Position numbers and translations under genes: made by a program. From assembly GCA_910584695.1 (NCBI GenBank), contig CAJUBR010000062.1, positions 1 through 16,487 of the forward strand: 16,487 nucleotides of DNA, written 5' to 3'. Numbering within the stretch: the stretch's first letter is position 1; every line of letters begins with the position of its first letter. The DNA is from an uncultured Lachnospiraceae bacterium (GTDB lineage Bacteria; Bacillota; Clostridia; Lachnospirales; Lachnospiraceae). Shown piece after piece: positions 5,788 through 13,521 of the stretch. The notes under the pieces are model-generated. The model was not told the origin of the DNA and ran no database searches. It worked only from the letters and a program-made list of their open reading frames with translations.

Positions 5788-8166
5788 TTATTCTACTCCA
5801 CGATTGTAATGTCCTCTGGTTTTTTCAGATTTTAAGCTTCTATTTCCAAAAAATGCTTCCAAAACCTGCCTGGTTTCTTCCTTCTCTTCTCTTGTAAAAT
5901 GCAGACGCATGATTAAATTATAATCCCGAAAGTCTTTTCGTATCAAGTCAGACAATACCGTCGGCACACCGTTGTAAATAATGTTATAGCAGTACTTACA
6001 GATACCGGAAACGAAAAAATATTTGTTATATCTATCACGCATCTGAAAAAAGGGATTGGAATGGTTGCACTGTTTCAATGTCTTTTGCAGACATTGCGTG
6101 CTTATCATAAGCTGCTGGTAACCGTAAACCTCTATTTCACTATGCTCCTTAACAAAAGACAAATCCATTATCTGTTTCCGGTTTAATTCCACAGATATGG
6201 TAACTCTCGCTGCCGGAAAATTCTTTTTTATAACATGCACTGCATAATCATTCATTGTATAAAGACTATAGTCAATTACCATATCCCCCTGATATCCAAT
6301 GTTCTTTAAATATGCCAGTTCATCAAAGTTTCTTACCACCACCCCGGCAAAGGAAAGAAGTCCATCCTGCCACAGCCGGATCATCTCCTTCGTTTCCTCC
6401 AATGAATTCCGGCGAAGTACAGGCGGTAGCACGAGAAAGATTTGCTGTTTTGTATTTGCACCCGCTATCCCTATTATAACCTCCTTTTGCAAATACTGCA
6501 AATCCAGATAAATATCCGTTATTTTGTCATACTTCTTTGCTATCTGGTACTGTTCCGGTTTCGACACCATTACACTAACTCTCCCGGACTGCGTTCCCTT
6601 TTTTACAGAAAATTCCATATCCCTTCGGATAACCGCTTTTCTCCTTCCCGAAGAAAGAATCGTATCTTCTAACAAACGAATAGCATTTCTCCTTAAATCT
6701 TTCAATGCCTTAAGAGGATAAAACACATCTTCCGGAGTATCAATATCCAGCCTTTCAAAATAATATCTTGCATTGCCCGTTTTACCTACTTTATCCAATA
6801 TAATCTCTTTGGATAACGGCTTTGCAGATGCCTGCTGTACTATCTCTCCGGTCTGTGTAACACAATATTCTTTTTCCCCGATCCTGGCGGATAATGTTAA
6901 TTTAGCCGGAAATCCACTTTTTAATTCGATTTTTCCAATTAACGGAATACATCTTTCCTTATCAATGTACGGTTCCAATTCCTTCATCAGTGTTGCTTTT
7001 AGCACACGCATTACATTCTGATTTTTTGTAATTTCCTGAATTTTTGAAGCATTTAAAGAAATCACATCACCTTTTACGGCATCCACGTTACTTGTCAGTG
7101 AAATCTTATCCTTTCTGCCCTCTAACACAAGAAGATCGCCTTTAAATATATCCTGCTCTAGCTTAAGACAGATCCGGTTTTTTTGAATATCTGTAACCTT
7201 TCCGACAAAAACACCCGTATTGCCTGGATTTTTAACAGACATCATATCCTTTCCGTTTTTCTGGTAATAGTATCCCTTTGTAAACCCTCCCCGATTAAAC
7301 ACTTCTGCCATTTCATTTTTGTATCGACGGATAAGACGGTCAGAGTACGTCCCACTAAACCATGCATCCACAACTGCTTTATAAGCCCTAACACAGACAG
7401 CAACATATTCAGGCTTTTTCATTCTTCCTTCAATTTTAAAGGAATCCACTCCCGCCTTTATCAAATCCGGCACCGCCTCTAATCCACATAAATCCTTCGG
7501 GCTTAAGATATACAGTCCGGTTTCTTTTACCGGTTTCCCTGCCTCATTCAAGACAGAGTACGGAAGCCGGCAGGGCTGGGCACATCTGCCCCTGTTACCG
7601 CTTCTTCCCCCCAACATGGAACTCATCAGGCATTGTCCGGAATAACAGTAACAAAGTGCCCCCTGTACAAAAACCTCAAGCTCCGGAATATCCCTTCCTG
7701 ACTTTAAATCTGCAATCTCCTCCATTGATAACTCTCTTGCCGGAACAATTCTCGTCACGCCGTAATCTTTTAACATCGTATAAGCATATTCTGTTGTAAT
7801 CGTCATCTGCGTGGATGCATGTACCGGCAGATCAGGAAAATTCTGATGTACATAGTACATCACGCCAAGATCCTGAACAATCACCGCATCCAGCCCAATC
7901 CGGTAAAATGGATTCAGATAATCAAATAATTCTTTTATTTCGTCATTACGAAATAAGGTGTTAATGGTCAGATAAACCTTAACACCATATAAATGGGAAT
8001 ATTCAATTGCTTCTAACAATGCCTCTTTATCAAAGTTGCCGGCATATGCTCGTGCCCCAAACCGGTCACCACCTAAATATACTGCATCCGCACCTGCATA
8101 AACTGCTGCTTTTAATGCCTCCATGGAACCTGCCGGAGCCAAAATCTCTGGTCTTCTATCATCCAT
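5788..8166 (-). CDS. U32 family protein, RlhA-like (probable RNA hydroxylation factor, DUF3656 type)
   Basis: This 792-residue protein is of the U32 class, historically called peptidases. Members such as E. coli RlhA and the TrhP proteins act in prephenate-dependent hydroxylation of 23S rRNA C2501 or tRNA U34. The N-terminal barrel starts with EILAPAGSMEALKAAVYAGADAVYLG (7-32). The family cysteine set is complete: C172 and C179 in GALCYCYSGQC, and C195 and C199 in GRCAQPCR, likely ligands of an iron-sulfur cluster. Residues ~315-500 fit the DUF3656 segment. The remaining ~290 residues look like a second, divergent half with YGYQQLMISTQC and its own cysteines C692, C700, C723 and C726. The length and architecture favour the RlhA type over the shorter TrhP proteins; the exact RNA target is inference. 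ATG 8166 is fixed by an upstream in-frame stop. The ribosome site is weak (GGAAAG), and a mini-ORF overlaps the start. Confidence 0.85.
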   Translation of the reverse strand: MDDRRPEILAPAGSMEALKAAVYAGADAVYLGGDRFGARAYAGNFDKEALLEAIEYSHLYGVKVYLTINTLFRNDEIKELFDYLNPFYRIGLDAVIVQDLGVMYYVHQNFPDLPVHASTQMTITTEYAYTMLKDYGVTRIVPARELSMEEIADLKSGRDIPELEVFVQGALCYCYSGQCLMSSMLGGRSGNRGRCAQPCRLPYSVLNEAGKPVKETGLYILSPKDLCGLEAVPDLIKAGVDSFKIEGRMKKPEYVAVCVRAYKAVVDAWFSGTYSDRLIRRYKNEMAEVFNRGGFTKGYYYQKNGKDMMSVKNPGNTGVFVGKVTDIQKNRICLKLEQDIFKGDLLVLEGRKDKISLTSNVDAVKGDVISLNASKIQEITKNQNVMRVLKATLMKELEPYIDKERCIPLIGKIELKSGFPAKLTLSARIGEKEYCVTQTGEIVQQASAKPLSKEIILDKVGKTGNARYYFERLDIDTPEDVFYPLKALKDLRRNAIRLLEDTILSSGRRKAVIRRDMEFSVKKGTQSGRVSVMVSKPEQYQIAKKYDKITDIYLDLQYLQKEVIIGIAGANTKQQIFLVLPPVLRRNSLEETKEMIRLWQDGLLSFAGVVVRNFDELAYLKNIGYQGDMVIDYSLYTMNDYAVHVIKKNFPAARVTISVELNRKQIMDLSFVKEHSEIEVYGYQQLMISTQCLQKTLKQCNHSNPFFQMRDRYNKYFFVSGICKYCYNIIYNGVPTVLSDLIRKDFRDYNLIMRLHFTREEKEETRQVLEAFFGNRSLKSEKTRGHYNRGVE

Positions 8167-8206
8167 ATCTGCTTTCCATTTCCTTCATCATCTGCTCAGA
8201 GTACAA
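8159..8206 (-). other. possible 15-codon mini-ORF overlapping the U32 start
   Basis: A short frame (TTG 8206, or ATG 8191) encodes MYSEQMMKEMESRYG and stops at TGA 8161-8159, overlapping the U32 ATG by eight bases. It has no strong ribosome site (GGGGAAAG ~12 bases before the TTG). It could couple U32 translation to the preceding gene, or be chance. Confidence 0.2.
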
Positions 8207-8220
8207 AAAATAACTTTCCC

Positions 8221-8625
8221 CTATTCCATTCTGGCTTTTTCGGCTTCAAGCTGAATGATTTTTCGCTGTAATGCGTTTACCTGTTCTTTATACTCCTCAA
8301 CCAGCCGCATGGAAGATTCATACTTAATCTGGGTTTCAATAACTTCGTGCCGCAGATCATAAATCTGCTTCTCCTTCTCATCTTCCTTTTCTGCCAACTG
8401 TCCCGTTTCCGTTTTAATCTTATAATAATCATCTGCAATATTGAGTGCCAGCAGTATATTCTGATATTCTGCATCTAATCTGCGAAAGCCATCCGACATC
8501 TTACATTCTGTAATCTTATGATTCATGTAATTAGCAATCTCTTGTAAATACTCCGTATCTTCATATCCACTCAGACTATAAATACGTCCATTAATTACTA
8601 CCTGGATATCATTTTTATCTGCCAT
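8221..8625 (-). CDS. zapA: cell division protein ZapA
   Basis: ZapA binds and bundles FtsZ filaments at the Z-ring. The 134-residue protein has the typical ZapA head: VVINGRIYSLSGYEDTEYLQEIANYMNHKI at residues ~9-38, then LLALNIADDYYKIK at 58-71. A long coiled coil runs from ~75 to the end, as expected for the dimer/tetramer stalk and longer than in the shortest family members. The start is supported by AAGGAG seven bases before ATG 8625; this site lies within the last codons of ruvB, whose stop is only two bases upstream, so the two genes are translationally linked. Placement in the same operon as a SEDS-PBP pair fits a division role. Confidence 0.93.
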   Translation of the reverse strand: MADKNDIQVVINGRIYSLSGYEDTEYLQEIANYMNHKITECKMSDGFRRLDAEYQNILLALNIADDYYKIKTETGQLAEKEDEKEKQIYDLRHEVIETQIKYESSMRLVEEYKEQVNALQRKIIQLEAEKARME

Positions 8626-8627
8626 GC

Positions 8628-9638
8628 CTATTCTCCTTTATCTAATAAATATTCTAACCCGAAATGTTTGTAAGCCGTCTTGGTTGCCACTCTTCCCCTG
8701 GGAGTACGGCTGAGCAGTCCGTTCTGAATCAGATACGGTTCATATACATCCTCAATCGTTCCCGCATCTTCACCAATGGAAGCCGCCAGTGTATCAAGCC
8801 CAACCGGTTTTCCGCCAAATTTTTCAATTATGGTTAAGATAATATTACGGTCAATCTGATCCAGTCCAAAAGAATCTACTTCTAAACGATCAAGTGCCTT
8901 TTTTGCAACCTCTTCACTGATATGTCCTTCAAACGATACTTCGGCAAAATCCCTGACTCTTTTTAAAAGCCGGTTTGCAAGTCTCGGGGTTCCTCTGGAA
9001 CGTCTGGCTATCTCTAATGCCCCATTTTCATCGATTGTCACTTCCAGCACTTGTGCAGAACGCAAAACAATCTGACTGAGCTCTTCGTTGGTATAAAATT
9101 CCAATCGGTTTACCACTCCAAAACGATCCCGCAGCGGAGCCGTCAGCATACCTGCCCTTGTTGTTGCTCCCACTAATGTAAAATGCGGAAGATCCAGACG
9201 GATGCTTCTTGCCCCCTGTCCTTTTCCAATCATAATATCAATTGCAAAATCCTCCATTGCCGGGTAAAGAACTTCCTCCACCTGTCTGTTTAACCGATGA
9301 ATCTCGTCAATAAACAGCACATCATTCTCATTCAGATTATTGAGAATGGCTGCCAGTTCTCCCGGTTTTTCAATAGCCGGTCCTGAAGTGATCTTCAAGT
9401 GGCTTTCCATTTCATTTGCTATAATGGAAGCCATGGTCGTTTTCCCTAATCCAGGAGGACCATATAATAAGACATGATCCAATGCTTCTCCACGGTTCTT
9501 TGCTGCCTCTATAAATACTTTTAAATTATTTTTTGCCTTTTCCTGCCCAATGTAATCCTTTAACAGAGTCGGTCTTAGGGAATTCTCTGTCTTGACGTCC
9601 TCCGGAAGAATCTGGGTACTTATCATCCTATCTATCAT
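8628..9638 (-). CDS. ruvB: Holliday junction branch migration DNA helicase RuvB
   Basis: The 336-residue AAA+ ATPase is the motor of the RuvAB complex that moves Holliday junctions in recombinational repair. It has Walker A GPPGLGKTT at 60-68, Walker B DEIH at 111-114, sensor-1 GATTRAG at 157-163, arginine-finger region LRDRF at ~169-173 and the C-terminal winged-helix domain (from ~260, with GRVATKTAYKHFG near the end). Length and all motifs match the family. ATG 9638 has GGAG four bases upstream; a second ATG four codons later cannot be excluded. It follows ruvA by 50 bases and precedes zapA by two. No ruvC is in the window. Confidence 0.97.
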   Translation of the reverse strand: MIDRMISTQILPEDVKTENSLRPTLLKDYIGQEKAKNNLKVFIEAAKNRGEALDHVLLYGPPGLGKTTMASIIANEMESHLKITSGPAIEKPGELAAILNNLNENDVLFIDEIHRLNRQVEEVLYPAMEDFAIDIMIGKGQGARSIRLDLPHFTLVGATTRAGMLTAPLRDRFGVVNRLEFYTNEELSQIVLRSAQVLEVTIDENGALEIARRSRGTPRLANRLLKRVRDFAEVSFEGHISEEVAKKALDRLEVDSFGLDQIDRNIILTIIEKFGGKPVGLDTLAASIGEDAGTIEDVYEPYLIQNGLLSRTPRGRVATKTAYKHFGLEYLLDKGE

Positions 9639-9688
9639 AATGCTCCAAAATATTATTCTTCTATATGTTATCCATTATTCCAATTGTG

Positions 9689-10306
9689 TTAAAACATTTT
9701 CTTTAATGCCGCCTTTAACAGCTCCTCTGTCTCCATGCGTTCCGCATCCGGTATCTGCTTGATTGCTTTTAATGCCTCCAATTCTGAATATCCGAGACTT
9801 ACCAGTGCAAGCACTATATCCTTCACCTTGTCTGTTTTTCCTCTGCCTGGCGAATCTGTTCCTAAATCCATATCCGAATAATTCCCATCCTCAAACCAAT
9901 CATCCATTTTCATCTTATCCTTTAGTTCCATGATAATCCGGCTAGCACCCTTTGCACCCACCCCGTTTGCCTTAGATATTGCTTTTGTATCCTGTGATAG
10001 AACCGCCAGTGAAAGATCCCTTACCGATAATACGGATAAAATGGAAAGTGCGGCTTTCGGTCCGATTCCGTTTACTCCAATCAACAATTTAAAGGTGTCA
10101 AGCTCGTCTGTCGTAGGAAATCCAAACAGGGAAAGCTCGTCCTCCCTCACATGAAGATAAGTAAAAAACTTTACCTGCCGGTGCGTTCCTGCCAATTCAT
10201 CTAACACTTTACCGGAAGTAAATATTTTATACCCCATTCCCTGGTTTTCAATTAAGACACTATCCTGAAATGTTCCTTCTATTGTCCCTTTTATATAACC
10301 TATCAT
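9689..10306 (-). CDS. ruvA: Holliday junction branch migration protein RuvA
   Basis: RuvA tetramers bind the four-way junction and recruit RuvB. The 205-residue protein shows domain I (OB fold, MIGYIKGTIEG start, residues 1-64), domain II with two helix-hairpin-helix motifs (GVNGIGPKAALSIL at 77-90 and ANGVGAKGASRI at 113-124), an acidic linker (~135-155) and domain III (~160-205, ALVSLGYSELEALKAI), which contacts RuvB. The start is supported by AAAGGGG six bases before ATG 10306. It is the first gene of the operon, about 41 bases behind the predicted transcript start. Confidence 0.97.
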   Translation of the reverse strand: MIGYIKGTIEGTFQDSVLIENQGMGYKIFTSGKVLDELAGTHRQVKFFTYLHVREDELSLFGFPTTDELDTFKLLIGVNGIGPKAALSILSVLSVRDLSLAVLSQDTKAISKANGVGAKGASRIIMELKDKMKMDDWFEDGNYSDMDLGTDSPGRGKTDKVKDIVLALVSLGYSELEALKAIKQIPDAERMETEELLKAALKKMF

Positions 10307-10353
10307 GTAAATCCCCTTTACTGATTATATTCCAAACGCCTATACAGTTTTTA

Positions 10354-10362
10354 ATTATAGCA
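10354..10362 (-). promoter_or_regulatory. extended -10 promoter of the ruvA operon
   Basis: On the minus strand, TGC-TATAAT (10362-10354) is a perfect extended -10 element; there is no good -35 at 17 bases. The predicted start is near 10347. It should drive ruvA through the PBP gene, since no internal terminator is visible. Confidence 0.65.
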
Positions 10363-10377
10363 CATTCTTTTATATTA

Positions 10378-10386
10378 TGCTATGAT
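10378..10386 (+). promoter_or_regulatory. extended -10 promoter of the YprB-like exonuclease gene
   Basis: TGC-TATGAT on the plus strand forms an extended -10 element with no clear -35. The predicted start near 10393 gives a ~30-base leader. It faces away from the ruvA promoter, and the two elements form an inverted repeat. Confidence 0.45.
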
Positions 10387-10423
10387 GGAATTGAAGTTGT
10401 TTTGATAAAGGATGGAGACGAAT

Positions 10424-11512
10424 ATGAAAATTATAGAATACAATGAACCTTCTAATACCAATATCTGCTTACCAGAATATTTTAAACATTTTTATCCAGA
10501 TGAAAGACTATTGTTCTTTGATATCGAGACCACCGGATTTGCAGCAAAAAATACGACTCTTTACCTGATCGGTGCTTTATGGCATGAAAAAGAACAAGTT
10601 AAAATAATACAATGGTTCAATGAAGACGGAAAAAGCGAAAAGGAAATTATCATTGCTTTTGATCAGCTTTGCAAGGACTTTACCCATCTGGTACATTTTA
10701 ACGGACTAGGCTTTGATCTTCCATACCTTAAGCAAAAAGCAGATTTATTAAATGTTTCATTTACAGCAGATACAAAACCAAAACAGATTGATATTTACAA
10801 GAAAATCCGTTCCTATAAAAAAGTTCTTGCATTAGAACATATGAAACAGGTTGCCATCGAACACTATCTTGGTATCGGGCGTAAGGACACCTGTTCCGGA
10901 AAGGAACTGATTCCTATATACCAAAAGTATATAGCTTCCCCAGCCAAAGAAACAGAACATTTACTGCTTTTACACAATCATGACGATTTACTGGGCATGC
11001 CGCAGATTAGTAAAATTTTGAATTATAAGGCATTTTTTGAAAAGATAGAGATTTTATCATTGGAAATGAAAACAGAAGGCACAAAACTTGTAATCTCTTT
11101 TACTTATGATGCTTTTGCATCTCTGCCCAAAAGATTAGCTTTATCGCAAAACGGAATTTATCTAAATGCCATAGGGGAAAATGCATCCCTTTCCATTCCT
11201 GTCTTTTTTGGAACTTTGAAACATTATTTTAAGGATTATAAAAATTACTATTATCTTCCAAAGGAAGATACCTCTATTCATAAAAGTGTTGCTGCTTTTG
11301 TAGAACCGCAAAACAAAGAAAAAGCAACAAAAAATACCTGTTATATAAAAAAAACGGAACATTTTATTCCCTGTCCCGACAAGATTTCTGATGAAGTTTT
11401 TCAAACAGATGCTGGTGCCCGAAATAAATATCAGACTTTAGAATCCCTTCAATTTAGCAGCGATAACATGCAGAAAAGCTATATCAAAAATACCCTTCAG
11501 ACTTTTCTATAG
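10424..11512 (+). CDS. YprB-like RNase H-fold (DEDD) 3'-5' exonuclease
   Basis: The 362-residue protein carries an RNase H-like DEDD exonuclease domain at residues ~25-200. The motifs are FFDIETTG with D33 and E35, HFNGLGFDLPYL with D98, and LLHNHDDLLGM with H184 and D187/D188. These match the YprB family of Firmicutes, whose substrate is not well defined; a role in nucleic acid processing is inferred. The C-terminal ~160 residues (from ~205) are not recognised. ATG 10424 is preferred over ATG 10412 because GGAG lies six bases upstream, while the earlier ATG has no spacing to its AAAGG. It is divergent from ruvA, which fits a loose repair link but does not prove one. It ends before a bidirectional terminator. 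Confidence 0.82.
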   Translation: MKIIEYNEPSNTNICLPEYFKHFYPDERLLFFDIETTGFAAKNTTLYLIGALWHEKEQVKIIQWFNEDGKSEKEIIIAFDQLCKDFTHLVHFNGLGFDLPYLKQKADLLNVSFTADTKPKQIDIYKKIRSYKKVLALEHMKQVAIEHYLGIGRKDTCSGKELIPIYQKYIASPAKETEHLLLLHNHDDLLGMPQISKILNYKAFFEKIEILSLEMKTEGTKLVISFTYDAFASLPKRLALSQNGIYLNAIGENASLSIPVFFGTLKHYFKDYKNYYYLPKEDTSIHKSVAAFVEPQNKEKATKNTCYIKKTEHFIPCPDKISDEVFQTDAGARNKYQTLESLQFSSDNMQKSYIKNTLQTFL

Positions 11513-11583
11513 TCGAAAAGAGCACATTTACAAATATCTTCGTCATAAGAATCCTGCATCTTTTAGAAAAATGCCTTTATACT

Positions 11584-11616
11584 AAAAAATGCACTAACTT
11601 TACTTTAGTGCATTTT
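11584..11616. terminator. bidirectional rho-independent terminator between convergent genes
   Basis: A perfect 12-bp stem (AAAATGCACTAA 11586-11597 / TTAGTGCATTTT 11605-11616) with a 7-base loop. It has a T-run in the plus direction (part of the stem) and six T's in the minus direction, so it can end both the exonuclease transcript and the transglutaminase-like transcript. Confidence 0.85.
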
Positions 11617-11702
11617 CTATCGACAGTAGCATTTTTTTATATTAGAAAGATAAATAAGTATTAATAAGCATTCTAAGAAAATAACCGCCCATTGCCAGAC
11701 TT

Positions 11703-12641
11703 TTAATCTAAATATTTCTGAAAGTTATAATCCTTCTTACTTAATGCCGGCATTCCTTTTGTATTATACTTATATATGTTTTTAAAGTATTTGCTGCTGG
11801 TATTCTTCCCGATTAAAAAACAGAAATATCCGTTTGAGGAATCATTTAACTGTACATCAATAAGATACCACTTCTTATCTACTTTTACCATATTCCATTG
11901 ATGTGCCGGATTATAAGCCTTGGAATTCGCATGAACATAACGGCATCCAACCCCCATTCCATCGCATAATGCCTTAAATGCCCTTGCATAACCGGAGCAC
12001 TGTGCTTTTTTATACTTCAAGGCTCCTAGAGCGGTATTTGCATGATTCACCTGCCAGCCTCTTGTTTCATAAGAACAACGCATACACAAATAATCATGTG
12101 CTGCCAGCACCTTATAAAAATCATCCATTTCAGGACTGGTATATACATTAACAAAATTGGCTACATAGTCCTTGACCTGTCTTAACTGCTTCTTCGTCAA
12201 AGATGCTCCGTAAACGGAACCTGTTTTATAACTTCCCTTTACTTTTACCTTTGTTTTTATATTACTTGTCCTTTTACTTCCATCTGAAAAAACTGCCTGA
12301 ACTTTATAATAATACGTTTTGATCTCTTTTATTTTACTGTCCTTATACGTATTCTTATTTAATTTAACCGTTGCAATTTTCTTATATCCACTCTTTTTCT
12401 TTCGGGAGCGGAACACATTATATTGAGATACACCGTTTATCCTGTTCCATTTTAAGGTTACACTTGCTGCTTTTGCAGCAGAAATCTTTAATTTTAATTC
12501 TTCTTTCTTTTCTTCTGTTTCTATTGTCTGCTTTTCATTTTTATCTGCCGTAATTTGACCTGCAGATACGATACTGACTGATAAAAAAGACAACAGCATT
12601 ATCGCCAAAAAGGTCATAGAAAGTCTCTTTATTGATTTCAT
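11703..12641 (-). CDS. secreted fibronectin type III / transglutaminase-like domain protein
   Basis: This 312-residue protein has a signal peptide (residues 1-28: basic start, hydrophobic FLAIMLLSFLSVSIV, cleavage after VSA). A charged linker follows, then a fibronectin type III-like domain (~50-136: SVTLKWNRINGVSQYNVFRS, then YYYKVQAVFSDG). A transglutaminase-like cysteine-protease fold ends the protein, with C215 in KKAQCSGYARAFKALCDGMG, H247 in AHQWN and D262 in WYLIDVQ, so the Cys-His-Asp triad is intact. Bacterial members are mostly secreted peptidases or cross-linking enzymes; the substrate is unknown. ATG 12641 is chosen over TTG 12647 because GGGGAG lies seven bases before the ATG. 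It starts 13 bases after the cheR stop, so the two are probably cotranscribed. Confidence 0.85.
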   Translation of the reverse strand: MKSIKRLSMTFLAIMLLSFLSVSIVSAGQITADKNEKQTIETEEKKEELKLKISAAKAASVTLKWNRINGVSQYNVFRSRKKKSGYKKIATVKLNKNTYKDSKIKEIKTYYYKVQAVFSDGSKRTSNIKTKVKVKGSYKTGSVYGASLTKKQLRQVKDYVANFVNVYTSPEMDDFYKVLAAHDYLCMRCSYETRGWQVNHANTALGALKYKKAQCSGYARAFKALCDGMGVGCRYVHANSKAYNPAHQWNMVKVDKKWYLIDVQLNDSSNGYFCFLIGKNTSSKYFKNIYKYNTKGMPALSKKDYNFQKYLD

Positions 12642-12654
12642 CTCCAAACTCCCC

Positions 12655-13431
12655 TTACATTTTCTGATAAAAAAATGAATCTGCTACATAAAATCCCATT
12701 TCTTTCGCATGAATAATCTGTTCTGTGCTTCCAATAAATAAAATTCCGTCCTTTACCAGACTCTTGTTAAACCCTTGATAGACCTGATCCTTTGCCTCAT
12801 CTGTAAAATAAATCACCACATTCCGGCACACGATCATATGCATCCCTGAAGGATATTTATCTTCTAAAAGGTTATGTTTTCTAAATTCTACACATGATTT
12901 TATGTTTTCGCTAATCTGATATCCTTTTTCTTTTTTTACAAAATGTTCATTCAGAAACTGTTTTGGCAGGCGTTCCAGACTTCTCGTCAAATAGAACCCC
13001 TCTTTTGCATACTTCAATACGTCTTCATCAATATCCGTAGCATATATATGAATCTGGCTAAGAGGAAAATGCTTTGCCAGAATCATTGCAATTGTATATG
13101 GTTCATCTCCTGTGGAACAGGCTGCACTCCAAATATTAAGACGCGGTCCATATTCTTTCGTAAGATATGGGATGATCTTTTGTTCAAATAATTCCCATTG
13201 TCCCGGATTTCTGTAAAACTCTGATACATTAATTGTCAAGTAACTCACAAAAGCACGCAGCAATTTCTCATCTGACCGCAATGCCTGATAATAATCTTTA
13301 AAATCATTGTATCCGTTTCTCTGCATCAGAGATTCAATCCGCCTTTTCATCTGCCTTTCTTTATATAAAGACAAATTGATATTCGTAAGCTTATAAATAT
13401 TCTGTTTAAAGCTTTCGTAATCATATTCCAT
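12655..13431 (-). CDS. cheR: chemotaxis protein methyltransferase CheR
   Basis: CheR transfers methyl groups from S-adenosylmethionine to glutamates of chemoreceptors, setting adaptation. The 258-residue protein has the N-terminal CheR helical domain (1-~65, YKLTNINLSLYKERQMKRRI), the TINVSEFYRNP motif at 66-76, the SAM-binding motif WSAACSTGDEPYTIAM at 101-116, ATDID at 131-135 and CRNVVIYF at 202-209. Length is normal. ATG 13431 fits the family N-terminus; the ribosome site is weak (GGGG, 8 bases). No other chemotaxis or flagellar gene is in the window, so it is a stand-alone cheR placed before a secreted transglutaminase-like gene. It lies just behind the strong terminator of the ispH transcript and no convincing promoter fits in the gap. 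Confidence 0.94.
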   Translation of the reverse strand: MEYDYESFKQNIYKLTNINLSLYKERQMKRRIESLMQRNGYNDFKDYYQALRSDEKLLRAFVSYLTINVSEFYRNPGQWELFEQKIIPYLTKEYGPRLNIWSAACSTGDEPYTIAMILAKHFPLSQIHIYATDIDEDVLKYAKEGFYLTRSLERLPKQFLNEHFVKKEKGYQISENIKSCVEFRKHNLLEDKYPSGMHMIVCRNVVIYFTDEAKDQVYQGFNKSLVKDGILFIGSTEQIIHAKEMGFYVADSFFYQKM

Positions 13432-13470
13432 ATATTATACCCCGTCCAGTCAATATTGTCGGCATAGCCA

Positions 13471-13511
13471 AGTAAAAAAATAGCCTCGTCCTAGCGACAC
13501 TAAGACGAGGC
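13471..13511 (-). terminator. strong rho-independent terminator of the cmk/ispH-S1 transcript
   Basis: On the minus strand a 12-bp GC-rich stem (GCCTCGTCTTAG / CTAGGACGAGGC, one G-T pair) with a 5-base loop is followed by TA and seven T's. It lies 10 bases after the fusion gene's stop codon. Confidence 0.93.
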
Positions 13512-13521
13512 AACTAACAGA

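Noticed and set aside
7183..7482. 99-codon plus-strand frame inside the U32 gene
   Set aside because: It is antisense to a clearly coding, family-matching region, with no ribosome site or recognisable motif.
11617..11702. Short minus-strand frame (MGGYFLRMLINTYLSF) downstream of the transglutaminase-like gene as a small toxin
   Set aside because: There is no ribosome binding site, no antisense RNA promoter was seen and it matches no toxin family I know.
13434..13439. TATAAT as the -10 of a cheR promoter
   Set aside because: It ends three bases before the ATG, so the transcript would start within the coding region, and no matching -35 is present.
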